Below are positions 20,385 through 32,007 of a DNA stretch of 64,000 nt, in pieces. The position numbers and the translations under genes are program-made. Positions within the stretch are counted from its first letter, which is position 1, and each line of letters begins with the position of its first letter. A model generated the notes under the pieces. The model searched no databases, had not been told where the DNA came from, and saw nothing but the letters and a program-made list of their open reading frames with translations. Source of the DNA: Diogma glabrata (lineage: Eukaryota; Arthropoda; Insecta; Diptera; Cylindrotomidae); NCBI GenBank assembly GCA_963693315.1, contig OY856187.1, forward strand, positions 380,221,306 to 380,285,305, in the 5' to 3' direction.

Positions 20385-20492
20385 AGGTAAGGTAAAAGTC
20401 CATACCCAACACATCGTCTAGAACAACAAACCGCCGGATCAACTTTATAACCTGTATCATCTACGCTCATCTCTGGATAAATATACACAAAC
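20385..20492 (+). repeat. Remnant of the 5' LTR (3' end only)
   Basis: The stretch with CGTCTAGAACAACAAA, CCGCCGGATCAAC, TATAACCTGTATCATC and TCTCTGGATAAATATAC is repeated at about 44784-44856, the end of the 3' LTR. The rest of the 5' LTR is missing; the element abuts Harbinger copy B. Confidence 0.8.
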
Positions 20493-20510
20493 TGGTGACC
20501 CAGATAAAAG
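20493..20510 (+). promoter_or_regulatory. Primer-binding site, TGGTGACCC type
   Basis: TGGTGACCCAGATAAAAGG follows the LTR remnant. Its first nine bases fit the tRNA-Trp-type site reported for CsRn1-like elements; the rest has drifted. Confidence 0.6.
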
Positions 20511-20627
20511 GCACAATTGTAAATTCAGGTAATTTTTTTTTCTCTTCTCTAACCAGGATATATTTTTTTTTTTAAATTTATTTGTGAAATATATATATTG
20601 TTGATTTTTATTTTTCCTCTCTATAAA

Positions 20628-20873
20628 ATGCATGCGTTTAAAGAGATATTAATTGTTATTGGAACTTTATATGTCGCAATATGCGCATTGGTCGTCGCGC
20701 AACGACACGCGTTTGAAGTGTTTATCGCCGCAACACTATTTTACCTAGTTACCGTCTTAACTAGGCTCTCCCGCCACACATTCGCGTTCCCAGCAGTTTC
20801 AGCAGGTCCACCAGAACCTGAGGAAACTGCTACACCTTCCGGACTAAAAACCTTCACGGTTACCGAAAACTAG
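20628..20873 (+). CDS. Small hydrophobic ORF before gag
   Basis: 81 codons from the Met at 20628 (an in-frame Met at 20598 adds ten). Two hydrophobic segments, about EILIVIGTLYVAICALVVA and FIAATLFYLVTVL, then a Pro/Glu/Thr-rich tail. It ends 36 nt before gag Met 20910. It may be a membrane peptide of the element or a chance frame in the leader; nothing is recognised. Confidence 0.3.
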   Translation: MHAFKEILIVIGTLYVAICALVVAQRHAFEVFIAATLFYLVTVLTRLSRHTFAFPAVSAGPPEPEETATPSGLKTFTVTEN

Positions 20874-20909
20874 CTCGAGGCACTGGTCGCTCAGCGGATC
20901 GATGCCGCT

Positions 20910-21854
20910 TTGCCACGAATGAATCTTGGAGGTCCTACTTCAAATCCTTTACCACCTCCAACTTCCGTTCCGTCTCCAGCTTCATCTTCTTCGGCAACAA
21001 TGCCACAAATTGCCCATGTAGCAATAAAAATTCCTCCTTTCTGGTCTGAAACACCAGACCTGTGGTTCATCACCTTAGAAGGGCAGTTCTTGTTGGGAAA
21101 CATTAAGTCCCAACATACTAAGTATGGCCACCTACTTAGTACTATTACTCCCACACTGGCGAAATTAGTCGGTGACAGCTTGGTACAGCCCGACCAAGAT
21201 TTTCCGTATGATAGGCTTAAAGAGGCTCTCTTAGCCCGCCTATCCAGCAACACTTCAGACCGCATAAAAAAAGTATTATGCGGCATGGACCTTGGGGATA
21301 AAAAACCCTCTCAGCTCTTACGGGATATGACTGCTGAATCCCGAAATACATTTTCAGAGTTAACTCTAAAAGTCCTTTGGGAGGAAAAACTTCCACCCAC
21401 AGTTCGCGCTACTATCTCGGTTCTTAAAACCAGTTTGCAAGAAACTGCCGAGATAGCAGACAATGTTCTTGCGTCCCTAAGTGGATCTCAGCTCCATGCG
21501 GTATCTAACCCTGCCGCTTCTTCTTCTTCCTCAAGTGAAATCATGTCACTTGAAGAAAAATTCAAAAAACTAGAGGCACAAAACGTGCAAATGCTCAATG
21601 CCATTCAACGGCAAAATTTCTCCCGACCATCATATAACTATTGGAGTAGATCTAAGGATCGAAACGATTATCGCAACGGAAATTTTAATCGCTCTCCCAT
21701 GCGACCTCGGTCCAGGTCGCGAACTGACTTGTTTGATGGTATTTGCTACTACTATCACACTTTCAAAGAAAGAGCCCGAAAATGCGACTCAGAGTGTAAA
21801 TATTTCCAAAATCACTCTGACTCCTCTGCCTCTACTTCGTCAAAAAACGTTTAG
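20910..21854 (+). CDS. gag: gag of the CsRn1/Kabuki-type element
   Basis: 314 codons without a stop. Pro/Ser-rich N-terminus (about 1-30), then the capsid-like pattern IPPFWSETPDLWFITLEGQF, KYGHLLSTITPTLA and GDKKPSQLLRDM, followed by LWEEKLPPTVRATI and AEIADNVLA. This is the gag type common in this lineage. A coiled-coil-like Lys/Glu stretch lies near 215-230. The C-terminal CYYYHTFKERARKCDSECKYF fits the C-H-C-C box. The start is the first Met that leaves the whole capsid region intact. It is the best preserved part of an otherwise broken element. Confidence 0.8.
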   Translation: MPRMNLGGPTSNPLPPPTSVPSPASSSSATMPQIAHVAIKIPPFWSETPDLWFITLEGQFLLGNIKSQHTKYGHLLSTITPTLAKLVGDSLVQPDQDFPYDRLKEALLARLSSNTSDRIKKVLCGMDLGDKKPSQLLRDMTAESRNTFSELTLKVLWEEKLPPTVRATISVLKTSLQETAEIADNVLASLSGSQLHAVSNPAASSSSSSEIMSLEEKFKKLEAQNVQMLNAIQRQNFSRPSYNYWSRSKDRNDYRNGNFNRSPMRPRSRSRTDLFDGICYYYHTFKERARKCDSECKYFQNHSDSSASTSSKNV

Positions 21855-21895
21855 ACTCTTCACATGTGACGGCGTGTGATGACAGTCACTCCTAA

Positions 21896-22371
21896 CTCCG
21901 TCTTCTGGTCTTTGACATTTCTTCGCATAAGAACTTCCTAATTGATACAGGTGCCGAAGTATTAGTTATTCCCGCAACTATGAAGGAAAAACTCTCCAGG
22001 AAATCAGATTTCTTCCTCTACGCCGCTAACCCAACTAAAGTTAGCACGTATGGTACACGATCTCTCAACTTAAACATTGGTCTCAGACGAGCGTTCTGTC
22101 AGACTTTTGTTGTTGCCGATGTTACCATACCTATTTTCGGAACTGATTTTCGTAATAAATATGGCCTTTTAGTGGACATCAAAAACCGACGTCTTGTCGA
22201 TCCACTAACCTCCTTATTCACTTTGGCTAAAATCTCCCCTTCTCCTGCACCTTCTCTTACGCTGATCAACAATTCTGTTAGTATCGGAATTATCGATATT
22301 CTCAAAAATTTTAAGGACTTAACGTCCTAAAATGATCTTGCCAAACCTGTGAAACATAACGTAACTCACGT
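21896..22371 (+). pseudogene. pol: Protease region of the CsRn1/Kabuki-type pol
   Basis: Reads LVFDISSHKNFLIDTGAEVL (active-site DTGA), then ATMKEKL and IPIFGTDFRNKYGLLVDI, a pepsin-like retrotransposon protease, and a linker toward RT. There is no Met or frame link to gag now. A TAA at 22328 precedes the conserved VKHNVTH segment. The frame is cut at 22372 by a solo LTR and picks up at 23535. Confidence 0.75.
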
Positions 22372-23534
22372 TGTAACGTCGACGATATTTTCATAAATAA
22401 TACTAAAGCCAATTTCTATCTTTTCTCTGTTTAGTTAGAATATATTTCAATCATTTTATTTCATTTTTCTCAGTAAAATAATAAAAATTTTAAAAAAATT
22501 TCAAATCATAACTAATAACCCTAATTTCAAATAATAACGAACAACAGAAGAAAGAAAAAAGAACTCATTATTTTCTTTTTAACGAACAGATATTTTGTTG
22601 CTCAACGTTGCTCCATCTTCGTTTTTAATATGATGTGTCAGAAACACACATTTTTATAAATTCATTCCATATTTGTTTATCGAACGATAAAGTAAAATCA
22701 ATTTGAAAGAAAAAAAATAACCTTAAAAGAATTAATTAAAACTTGTTATAAATTAAGACAGCAAAAATAAATGATTGTACCGATTGTATATTATTTTGGA
22801 TAATTATAATTGCCATTCATGGAAAAATACATAAATGAAATCATTGGTATTATTTGTGAAAGAAAAATTAAGTTTGGGGTTCTTTTATCCTGTTTGTCTG
22901 AACGATATTTGAAGAATTCTGAGTTTGGTGAACACGAGCTGCACAGGGAACAGGCTTTGAACGTGGAAACTTGGTACGTTTTAACGTACCAAGTAAAAGG
23001 TACGTTTCTTTTACAAATGAAAATTTGTTTATTAATGTTGGTGATCAACATAACGAAAACAATTCATTATCTTTTTTTCATACAGTACCTTGCACATATT
23101 TCTATATATTTGAATTATTACCAAGTAAAAGTGAACGAAAAAGAAAGGAAGATAATTGTATCAACCAAAATTAAACGGAAGTTTTTTTCATTCTGTTAAG
23201 AAGCAATATTTTTTTTTTCGGAGAACTGGATACAAATTAGATTTTCTGTCTGGAAGAGGACCACCTCCTTCTACGCACCATTAAGTTAAGTTTTTATTTT
23301 TATATTTTCTTATTATTTTTATATATATATATATATATGTGTATATTGCTGTCAGAATATTTCTTCTTACCTAAATTTTAAATGCTAGGCTAGGCACATT
23401 GTGCAAATAAGAGACTCCCAGGACAGATTCGTCTGGAAGGCGAATCAATTAGTTTTTTTTTCGTGTATTGATATAGAATATTGCAAGCGTGTTGTAGAAA
23501 CGTCCAAAGTAATTCACGAAGTGAATCACCAACA
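22372..23534 (+). repeat. Solo LTR of the TGTAACG family
   Basis: 1163 bp, TGTAACGTCGACG to ATCACCAACA, TSD ACGT (22368-22371 and 23535-23538). Leaving it out brings the pol frame back into phase across the site. It aligns in patches with the LTRs of the young element and with 61815-62952, including AACGAACAGAT...TCGTT-type and ATTCATTCCAT stretches and the GAGACTCCCAGGACAGATTC tail. No internal region remains, as expected from LTR-LTR recombination. Confidence 0.85.
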
Positions 23535-25163
23535 ACGTTATTGAGACACATGGTCCTCCCATTTCATGTAGATATCGTCGACTTGCTCCTGACAAACTGG
23601 CCATCGCAAAGACGGAATTTGACGTTATGTTATCCCAAGGAATTTGCCGACCTTCTAACAGTCCTTGGGTTTCTCCTCTCCATCTCGTTAAAAAGAAGAA
23701 TGGGGAGTGGAAACCTTGCGGTGACTACCGGTCTCTGAATAATGTCACTACTCCTGATAAATATCCAATTCTGCATATTCAGGATTTTTCGCATCAACTA
23801 CAGGGATGCAAAATTTTCTCCACTATCGATCTCGTCCGCGCATATCATCAAATTCCTATTGATGAGCGCGATATTGCAAAAACTGCAATTTCAACTCCGT
23901 TCGAATGTCTTTTGGATTGCGAAATGCTGCGCAATCTTTCCAGCGGTTTATGCACTCCCTTCTCCGAGACCTTAAATTTGTTTTTATCTACATAGATGAA
24001 CTCCTTATTGCTTCTGAAACCTTTGAGGAACACCTCAAACATTTAAGAACTGTTTTCGAGCGTCTTTCCGATGCTGGTCTCATTATCAACGTTGATAAAT
24101 GCAACTTTGCTAGAACCAACGCTGACTTTCTTGGACATTCCATTGATTCAACAGGAATCAAACCAACTGCTGAACATGTCGATGCTATTACGCGTTACGA
24201 ACGACCTGAAACGGATATGCAACTCCGCCATTTTCTTGGAATGATAAATTTCTACCGCCGATTCATTCCTCACGCTGGTGGCAATCAAGCCATTCTTAAC
24301 GATTTCCTTAAAGGTTCCAAAAAGAATGACAAACGTGTCATTCAATGGTCCGAAGACGCCATTCAAGCCTTCGACATATGCAAGCGGCAATTCAGTAAGG
24401 CAACAACTCTTTCTCACCCCTCACACTCTGAGCAACTTGCCGTAATGGTCGACCCTTCCGAAAAGGCACTTGGCGCCGTCGTTCAACAAAAAATTGACGA
24501 TTGTTGGACACCTCTTAGTTTCTTTTCTGGGCGACTTAACAGAAATACAGCGCTTATGATCGCGAACTCCTTGCAGCTTACTCTGCAATTAAACATTTTC
24601 GGTATCTCCTTGAAGGTAGAATCTGCACTCTCTTTACCGATCATAAGCCACTTGTCTACGCTTTGTAGCAGAACCCTGCCAAAGCTAGTCCTCGCCAATT
24701 CCGCCATTTAGATTTTATCAGTCAATTCACGACTGGTATTCGCCACATTTCTGGAATCGATAATGTAGTCGCCGACACACTTTCTCGTGTCGAGCAAATA
24801 TCAATTCTAGAAAACATTAACTACGACGAAATTGCAAAGCAATCTCGTCAATCTGTTTTCGATAGTTTCCACAACTTATCTTACCCAGGAGTCCACAGTT
24901 CTGCCAAACTACTTGCGGAAAAAGTCATTTGGTTATCAATTAAAAAAGATGTACGACAAATGGCACAGAACTGCCTGGCTTGCCAAAAGGCAAACGTTTC
25001 TCGCCACACTCAACCTCCATTAGGTAATTATCCTCAAACTTCTCAGAGATTTACCGAGATTCATATGGACATTATTGGTCCACTTCCTTCCTCTGAGGAC
25101 AAACGCTATTGTGTCACAATTATTGACAGATATACTCGCTGGCCTGAAGCCATTCCCTATAGT
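23535..25163 (+). pseudogene. pol: RT-RNaseH-integrase of the CsRn1/Kabuki-type pol, broken
   Basis: [54 protein letters not shown] and FIYIDELL, where the second Asp of the YIDD box is Glu. RNase H: MVDPSEKALGAVV, RELLAAYSAIKHF-type and TDHKPL, then VVADTLSRV. Integrase: zinc region with YPGVHSSAKLL and CLACQKA, then MDIIGPLPSS. Lesions: a small deletion with frameshift near 23903 just before SFGL, a frameshift in RNase H near 24545, and an in-frame stop after the TDHKPL region (about 24668). Reading is lost after RWPEAIP (about 25163); roughly the middle 130 codons of integrase are not found. Confidence 0.8.
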
Positions 25164-27024
25164 GGCTGACCTATGAGTAAATATCAAAAAACGAAGTTTA
25201 GTTTTAAAAGATTCCATTAAATTTTGGATCAGTTTTTAGTTAGAAAGGCAAAAGAGAAACCTAGAAGTCTAGTTTTTTTTAGATATGTGCAGGTGTATGC
25301 AAATGTGCGTTGTTATAGTTGAACGGCATTGTAAGAAAAATACAAGTGGTCTGGAATTTAGATGAACGTGTGCACGAACAAAGGTGCACTGCAATTATTA
25401 TTGTTAACCCATGTGTTCTTTTCATATAGTTTTTAAAAAGTAAAGAGTAAATAACAATCCAGAGTTTGTAACAATCCAAAATAAAAGTTGAAATTACAGA
25501 AAAAAGAGGAATAAGAAATATGCTGTAATCAACAGTATCGTTAAAAATTTTTAAGTTAAAAAAAAATTCATAGCTGTTGTTTTTATATACAAAAAAAAGG
25601 AAAAATTTTGTCTGTTGTGTTGTCACGTCACAGTGAGAAAAATACAAGAAAAAAGGAATGATAAAGAAAAAAATATATAATTGTTGTGCTGTATAGTGAA
25701 AACTTAAATCTATATATCTATATAAATAAATAAAAGAAATTAAATCTATAATTATCTATATAAATAAACCTTAAATAAATAAATCTATAAATTTGTTACA
25801 ATTAATATAAATTTAAATTAATATCATAAAACTAGTAATTTTAAATTTTAAGGATCTATGTATGGTGGCGGGTACATATTAAGTATTAGTACGTAACTAG
25901 GTAAGTTAAGCATATTGTTGTTATTTTAAACCTGAAATATTAAATAATATTCTTAATTTTAGTACAATTTGGGCCAGTTATATTATTTTCTTTTCTTTTC
26001 GATTTTTTTTATTAGGCGTGTTTTATTTGCCAAATTACACTAACAATTACATGTATCCAATTCCAAAATGTCAAAACTCACAAATTGTTGGTTTTGAAAA
26101 TCTGGAATTGAGGCTTAGTTCGCGTGTTCATCACCAACTGCGCACCAATTTGCGGTTTGACATTTGTGATTTTTTTGATGCTAATAAATATGTAAGTCTA
26201 AATTATTTTTTTACAATATATCTTATTTTATTTAATTGTTTAAATGCATATAAATTTTCTATTTTACAGAATTTCGAAGAAAATAATAACAAAATATTAT
26301 ACTATATATTTTATAACAGTGACTGAGGTTAGAAAGGTATTTATAAATTTATAATTGTTTTTAGCATATTAAACTTACAACCAATAAAAATAAATTATTA
26401 TTATGATATTAAATACATATTAAACCATTGTTATTTAAAACACTTTTGATATTAATATATAGTGACTGTTCCAACCCAACTTAAAATTTATAGTAAATAT
26501 AAATTATTTTAATTAACCAAGTTAATTTATTATACATATAAATATTTTGTTTGTACTTTCAGAAACCTAAATTTCAATATCAAAAGAAAAATTGAGAATT
26601 CTCATGGATCAGGATAAAAGAATCCTATTTCAGGTAAGAACAATTTGATTTTAATGTTTAGCAACGAGTGGAGAGCTAATCGTCTCGCGTTATATTTAAT
26701 TCCTGGAATTCTGCTACTGCTCTTGGGCAGTTGACATTTGAATATGTCAATCCTTTTCATGTTCCTTAAGATGCGCGACTAATTGAATCTTAATTGTCCT
26801 AGGGTGGATCTAGTGGTGCTAGGTAAATGAATTCCTTCAGCAGCTTTGGCTTGGCTTTTTAGCTCCGTTGTTTTGGTCATCTCTGACATCACGTAGAAAA
26901 CATTTTGTATTATTCCTAATGTCTTTAGGTAGTGAATTCATTCATAGTATATAATTGCAAGGGTGTTGATTTTTGTGACAGGACTATAGGTATTGTTTGG
27001 CTAGCATGTCATTTGTTTTGAAGA
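25164..27024. other. Unassigned AT-rich block
   Basis: Lies between the broken integrase and the 412-type pol. It holds ATCTATATAAATAAA-rich low-complexity sequence (25700-25830), the ORF at 26018-26326, and an exon-like piece at about 26564-26632 (after TTTCAG, before GTAAGA). Nothing matches the other elements of the window. Confidence 0.4.
26018..26326 (+). CDS. Unrecognised ORF with possible 78-nt intron
   Basis: Opens MFYLPNYTNNYMYPIPKC a few bases after TTATTAG, a plausible splice acceptor. A donor (ATGTAAGT, GT at 26192) and acceptor (TTTTACAG, ends 26269) would remove 78 nt and keep the frame, giving about 76 residues to the TGA at 26324-26326. The composition, with CDFFDANK and LRTNLRFD segments, looks protein-like, but no family is recognised. 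It may be a host exon, part of a DNA transposon, or a chance ORF. Confidence 0.25.
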   Translation: MFYLPNYTNNYMYPIPKCQNSQIVGFENLELRLSSRVHHQLRTNLRFDICDFFDANKYVSLNYFFTIYLILFNCLNAYKFSILQNFEENNNKILYYIFYNSD

Positions 27025-27168
27025 CATCATTTACAAAATTTAGAATTAGTATTCAAAGCATGTGTAATGGATAGTCTGGCCTAATGTCTGAACCTAGTGT
27101 ATTATAGTCGCAGCTTCCTTAGTTGTTATTTCTTGTATTAATCTGTACCGCTCAGGATAGTTTCGCAT
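27025..27168 (+). repeat. Partial copy of 27689-27832 (tandem-duplication remnant)
   Basis: 144 bp nearly identical (one difference seen, TCTGGCCTAA against TCTGGACTAA) to 27689-27832. It spans the end of the RT segment plus the first about 100 bp of the solo LTR. It is joined directly to the earlier part of the same RT at 27169, as expected from a tandem duplication with a unit of about 664 bp (27169-27832). Confidence 0.85.
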
Positions 27169-27726
27169 TAAGGATGATATTCCAGTATATACTAAGTCCT
27201 ATAGACTGCCACATTCCCAAAAACAAGAAATCAATAGTCAAGTAGCTAAAATGCTTGAAAATGATATCATCGAGCCTTCTATTTCAAGCTTCAATAGTCC
27301 AATTCTTCTTGTTCCAAAAAAGTCAAATGACAATAACAAAAAATTTCGTCTTGTTGTAGACTTCAGAAACATTAACAAAAAAGTTATAGCAGACAAATTT
27401 CCTTTACCAAGAATTGATGACATTTTAGATCAGCTGGGTAGAGCTAAATATTTCAGTGTGGTAGATCTCCAGTCAGGATTTCATCAAATCCCATTGGACG
27501 ATAAATCTAGAAACATAACATCGTTCAGTACAGATTCAGGTTCATATAGGTATACTAGATTACCTTTCGGACTATCTATTAGTCCAAACTCTTTCCAAAG
27601 GATGATGACATTAGCTTTTGCTAATATATCGCCTATGCGAGCGTTCGTTTATATGGACGATTTAATAGTCTACGGGTGCTCGGTAAAGCATCATTTACAA
27701 AATTTAGAATTAGTATTCAAAGCATG
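27169..27726 (+). pseudogene. pol: RT N-terminal half of the 412-type pol
   Basis: Open frame with DIIEPSISSFNSPILLVPKK, FRLVVDFRNINKKV, FSVVDLQSGFHQIPL, LPFGLSISPNSFQRMM and the catalytic FVYMDDLIVYG (YMDD). It is cut after codons for LVFKAC by the solo LTR at 27727 and continues in phase at 32008. The upstream border at 27169 is the duplication junction, so the start of pol is lost. Confidence 0.85.
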
Positions 27727-29724
27727 TGTAATGGATAGTCTGGACTAATGTCTGAACCTAGTGTATTATAGTCGCAGCTTCCTTAGTTGTTATTTCTTGT
27801 ATTAATCTGTACCGCTCAGGATAGTTTCGCATCCATTCATCATCAATGGTCATATTTCGTATAGTTCCCTTAACCCATAGTTTTCTTATTTTTTCTTAAA
27901 ATTTAATTAAATTTTCAATAGCTGGACAAACATGTGAGAGAGAAAATTGTACTAATTACCCTGATTTTGGTTATTAATTAATATAACATAATATTGGTTA
28001 GTTTGAATTGATTAATAATTTTCTGTAATTATCTTCCGTATAAACATTAAAAATTTGATCTTACAACACCCTAAAATTGACGCGCGCTGTGCTTCCATTC
28101 GATTATTCTCACTATACTATTTCAATTTGAATTTTCTAAACATCAAACGTAACTTACACAACGAAGTTTTCAAAACCTTACAACAGCTGTGCGTTTATTT
28201 TTACAGTCATTAACATGCAAAGAAGTATTATCTTGCTTTGTTATACATTCAATCTGTTTTTCTCTTTACCTGAGAACAAGAAAATTTACTTCAAACAATC
28301 TTTCCGATATAAAACCGAACTTCACTGTACGACTTTTGTAGTTTTGTAATGCCTGAACGCCTTAACGTCGATTAAACTTGTAATTGATTCATTCTGAATT
28401 CAATGATAAATGTTGTCGGTGTGTCGGGAATGGGTTGTATCGTAAAATTGTTACTGCGCAATATTTTGAAAAACCAACCAGTTTTGTTTAACTATAAAAA
28501 TTTCCTACCACTTGATTTGAATTGATTGTTTTGCATCTGAAACCCTGTATTCGAGGTTTTTGATTTTCGAAAAGGAATTTTTTTTTGGTATATATGGATC
28601 GACTGTAGTCTTTTCATTTTCTTAATTCTATTACATTTGTTTCCGATTGGATTCATATTGGTGGTTTTTTGTTTTGACGTCTCTTGGAAGATGGCCTCGA
28701 TGATATAAAAACGAAAATTCAATCGATTCTTTTGGGTAAAAGAACCAGAAAAAAACCAATTAAAACGGGGCTGAAGATATGGAATCGAGCATCCATCACG
28801 ACCACAGTACATCACCCGCGCAGTATCAGGAATAAGAAGTAAGAAAATTTTGTTTCCATTTTTGGTGATCATAGTTTTTTTGTGTGTGCTAAAAGATGGT
28901 GGAAAAATTTCCGAAAAACTAACTATTTTACGGTGTTATTATAAACCTGCAGAATTCTGATTTCTGTTTGCTCGATATTAAGAGAATATCCACCGTAACA
29001 GAAAACCCGAAAGAATTTAATATAGATAATTGTGTATATAGTGAAAAATCCGGCTAATCGATCCGTCAATGACATTCCGGTCATACCACATTAAACAGAA
29101 AAGAAAGGATCATTTTTCGTTTGTTCAAAGCTGTGTATTTAGTAACATGAAAACAAGTTACAAACAACAGAATAGGAAATAGGGAACTGTCGGTTTGGTG
29201 GTATTACAATCATTTCAGTGATTACAAACAAAAAAACATAAAACAACTTCAATGTAATTTGATGACAATTCGTATTTTCGACGATAGCGTCAAACCTTTT
29301 TGTCCAGTTGGAACTATGTTGACCTTGAGGTCATACTAAAGTAAGACGACAGGTTTCCACATAATTGAATGCTCTGAAAATCAAAGGAACAATAGAATTT
29401 TAAAGAAAAATATGTGTTTGTTGGCGTTCCTACGGTCTACGTGATTAGGACCCGTAAGTAGTTTTAATTTCTATTCCATGTAATGTTATCTCATGTGGCA
29501 AAGATGGTAATCAACCTATGTGAAGGATATCAGAAAAAAATAATAAAATCCATAGCTGTGTTTTGTTTTGGGGCTTACTAAATAACCATCCACAGTGGAT
29601 GACCTGAAAACCCACGTAAGCAAATGATAAAAGAAAATTCCGTGTTTGTTTGTGTCCTTGTGAATTAAGTGATATGTAACATTTTCGTGGATTAGTTCAC
29701 CTTAGATTAAAAATTGTAAGCATG

Positions 29725-30410
29725 CTTGTCCCTAATGTAAATTCAAATTAACATTTGCGTTAAAATAAAATCAAATCGATATTTGCGTGAATTAGTTTTA
29801 AATAAATTCAAATTAACATTTGCGTTAAAATGAAAATCAAATCAATATTTGTGTTAAATAGTTCAAAATAAATTCAAATTAACATTTGCGTTAAACTAGA
29901 TCAAATCGATATTTGTGTGAATTAGTTTTAAATAAATTCAAACCAATACTTACGTTAAGTAGTTTAAATTAAAACCAACTCAATATTTGGGGTAGAATAG
30001 TTTAGAATAAAATCAAATTATTATTTGCGTTAAGCAGTCTAAAATAAAATCAAATCGATATTGGTGTGAATTAGTTTTAAAAATAAATTCAAATTAACAT
30101 TTGCGGTAAAATAAACTCAAATCGATATTGGTATTAAATAGTTTAAAATAAATTCAAATCCACATCTACGTTATATAGTTTAAAATTAAATCAACTCAAT
30201 ATTTGTGTTGAACAGTTTAGAATAAAATCAACTTAATATTGGCGTTAAGTAGTTTAAAATAAAATAAAATCAATATTTGTGTTGAACAGTTTAGAATAAA
30301 CTCAACTTAATATTGGCGTTAAGTAGTTTAAAATAAAATAAAATCAATATTTGTGTTAAATAGTTTAAAATAAAATTCAAAGTAACATTTGCGTTAAGCT
30401 AATTTAACTG
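29725..30410. repeat. Minisatellite in long LTR copy 1
   Basis: Alternating units of roughly 30 bp, such as AATTCAAATTAACATTTGCG and AATCAAATCGATATTTGTG, with TTAAATAGTTTAAAATA linkers, forming a 60-65-bp higher period in about eleven copies. Not present in copy 2. Confidence 0.8.
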
Positions 30411-31633
30411 GGTTCTAATTTCCAGTTACTATAAATTAATTAAATTGTATCTATTATTTCATTTGGTGTTAAATTATTGAAGTGTACTTGTGTTCACCTA
30501 TGGGTTAGTTACCTCGAATACCCTATAAGGTTCAACTATTGTCTGTTACTTCTTATTCTGATTAAAACCAAGATTATAGTCGATACATAATAGAGTGTCG
30601 TGATTGAATACAAACAGCGATTCGATGATTACCCACTCATATCCAACAACTATCAACTTTTACCATCGTCCTGTTACCAATATTTCTACCATTTATTACC
30701 TGGAATTGTGAACGTGCTCAACTATATTCACAAATTTAATTACCGATCGTTTATACTAATTCAACTGTAATTGTACTTTGTTCCACGATTAATTTTATCA
30801 ATTATGGCGGTTTAATTTTTTTCGACGTATGCAACCGTAATTACTAATGTATTCAACGATTTCCTTATTCAACGTATTCAGCTACGATTATAAAGCAGTT
30901 CAACGATTGTTTATGTCCAGCAATACTGCGTATTTTGCCATGTATTCCATTATACTGGTAAATTAATTCGACGATTGCCTATATGCATTGTTATACTGCA
31001 TTTTTCCACATATTCAACTATAACTATAAAGTTATTCAACGATTGTTGGCATCAGCTATTGCTCGGTGTTTATCAGCGTAATTATTTCAGCGAATATTTA
31101 TACCAAGCCTTGTGGCGTATTTCCTCAACGTAATCAACTATACATACACATTTACTCCCCGATTAGTTATACTAATGATTATATTGAATTTTCATCATAT
31201 TCATAAATTCACTCAGCGATGGTTTATGTTAATTAGTACATTGAAGTTCCAACGTACCCAACTTTAATTATAATTTATTCAACGAGTATTTTTATCAACT
31301 ACTGCTGAGTATTTGTTTTCAACACATTTCAACTGGGATTATAAATGTGATCAACGCATGTGTTTACCAATTTAGTCAACGCTGTTGACTACAAATTTAT
31401 TCAACGATTTTAATTATGAAATTCTCCCTCCAATAATTGCAAACGGATTCGACGTTTATAAATACAACTCTACTATTATTATTACGAATTGCGACCACCT
31501 CTTTTTATTCAACTTGTATGAAGCCGTACTGATGGAGGGCTGAATGAAGCAGGATTGGAGGCCAGGCGGATATAACTATGGGTGAGTCTATTGGATTGAT
31601 TTTCCTTATTATTCTTATGATTTAGGGGTGTGA

Positions 31634-31738
<105 letters not shown>

Positions 31739-32007
31739 CGTATGTGAGTGAACGAGGGGGTTGAACGTGCCGACCGTGGTTCTTTCATAGAAAGGGGTCG
31801 CCAGAGTCTCATTTTCCCACTTGTATTTGTTTCCATTTCTGATCTACTTTGAAAAATGCGTACATTTCCGTATTTGTGCTGAAGCAGCAGGTTATTAATA
31901 TCTCTTATCCACGATGATTGAGACTAAGTCGAACGGCAATACAACATTTCTAGGTACGCTTCCTGCTAAGCCACTCCCATTATCATCATGAGAGGCACTT
32001 CATTACA

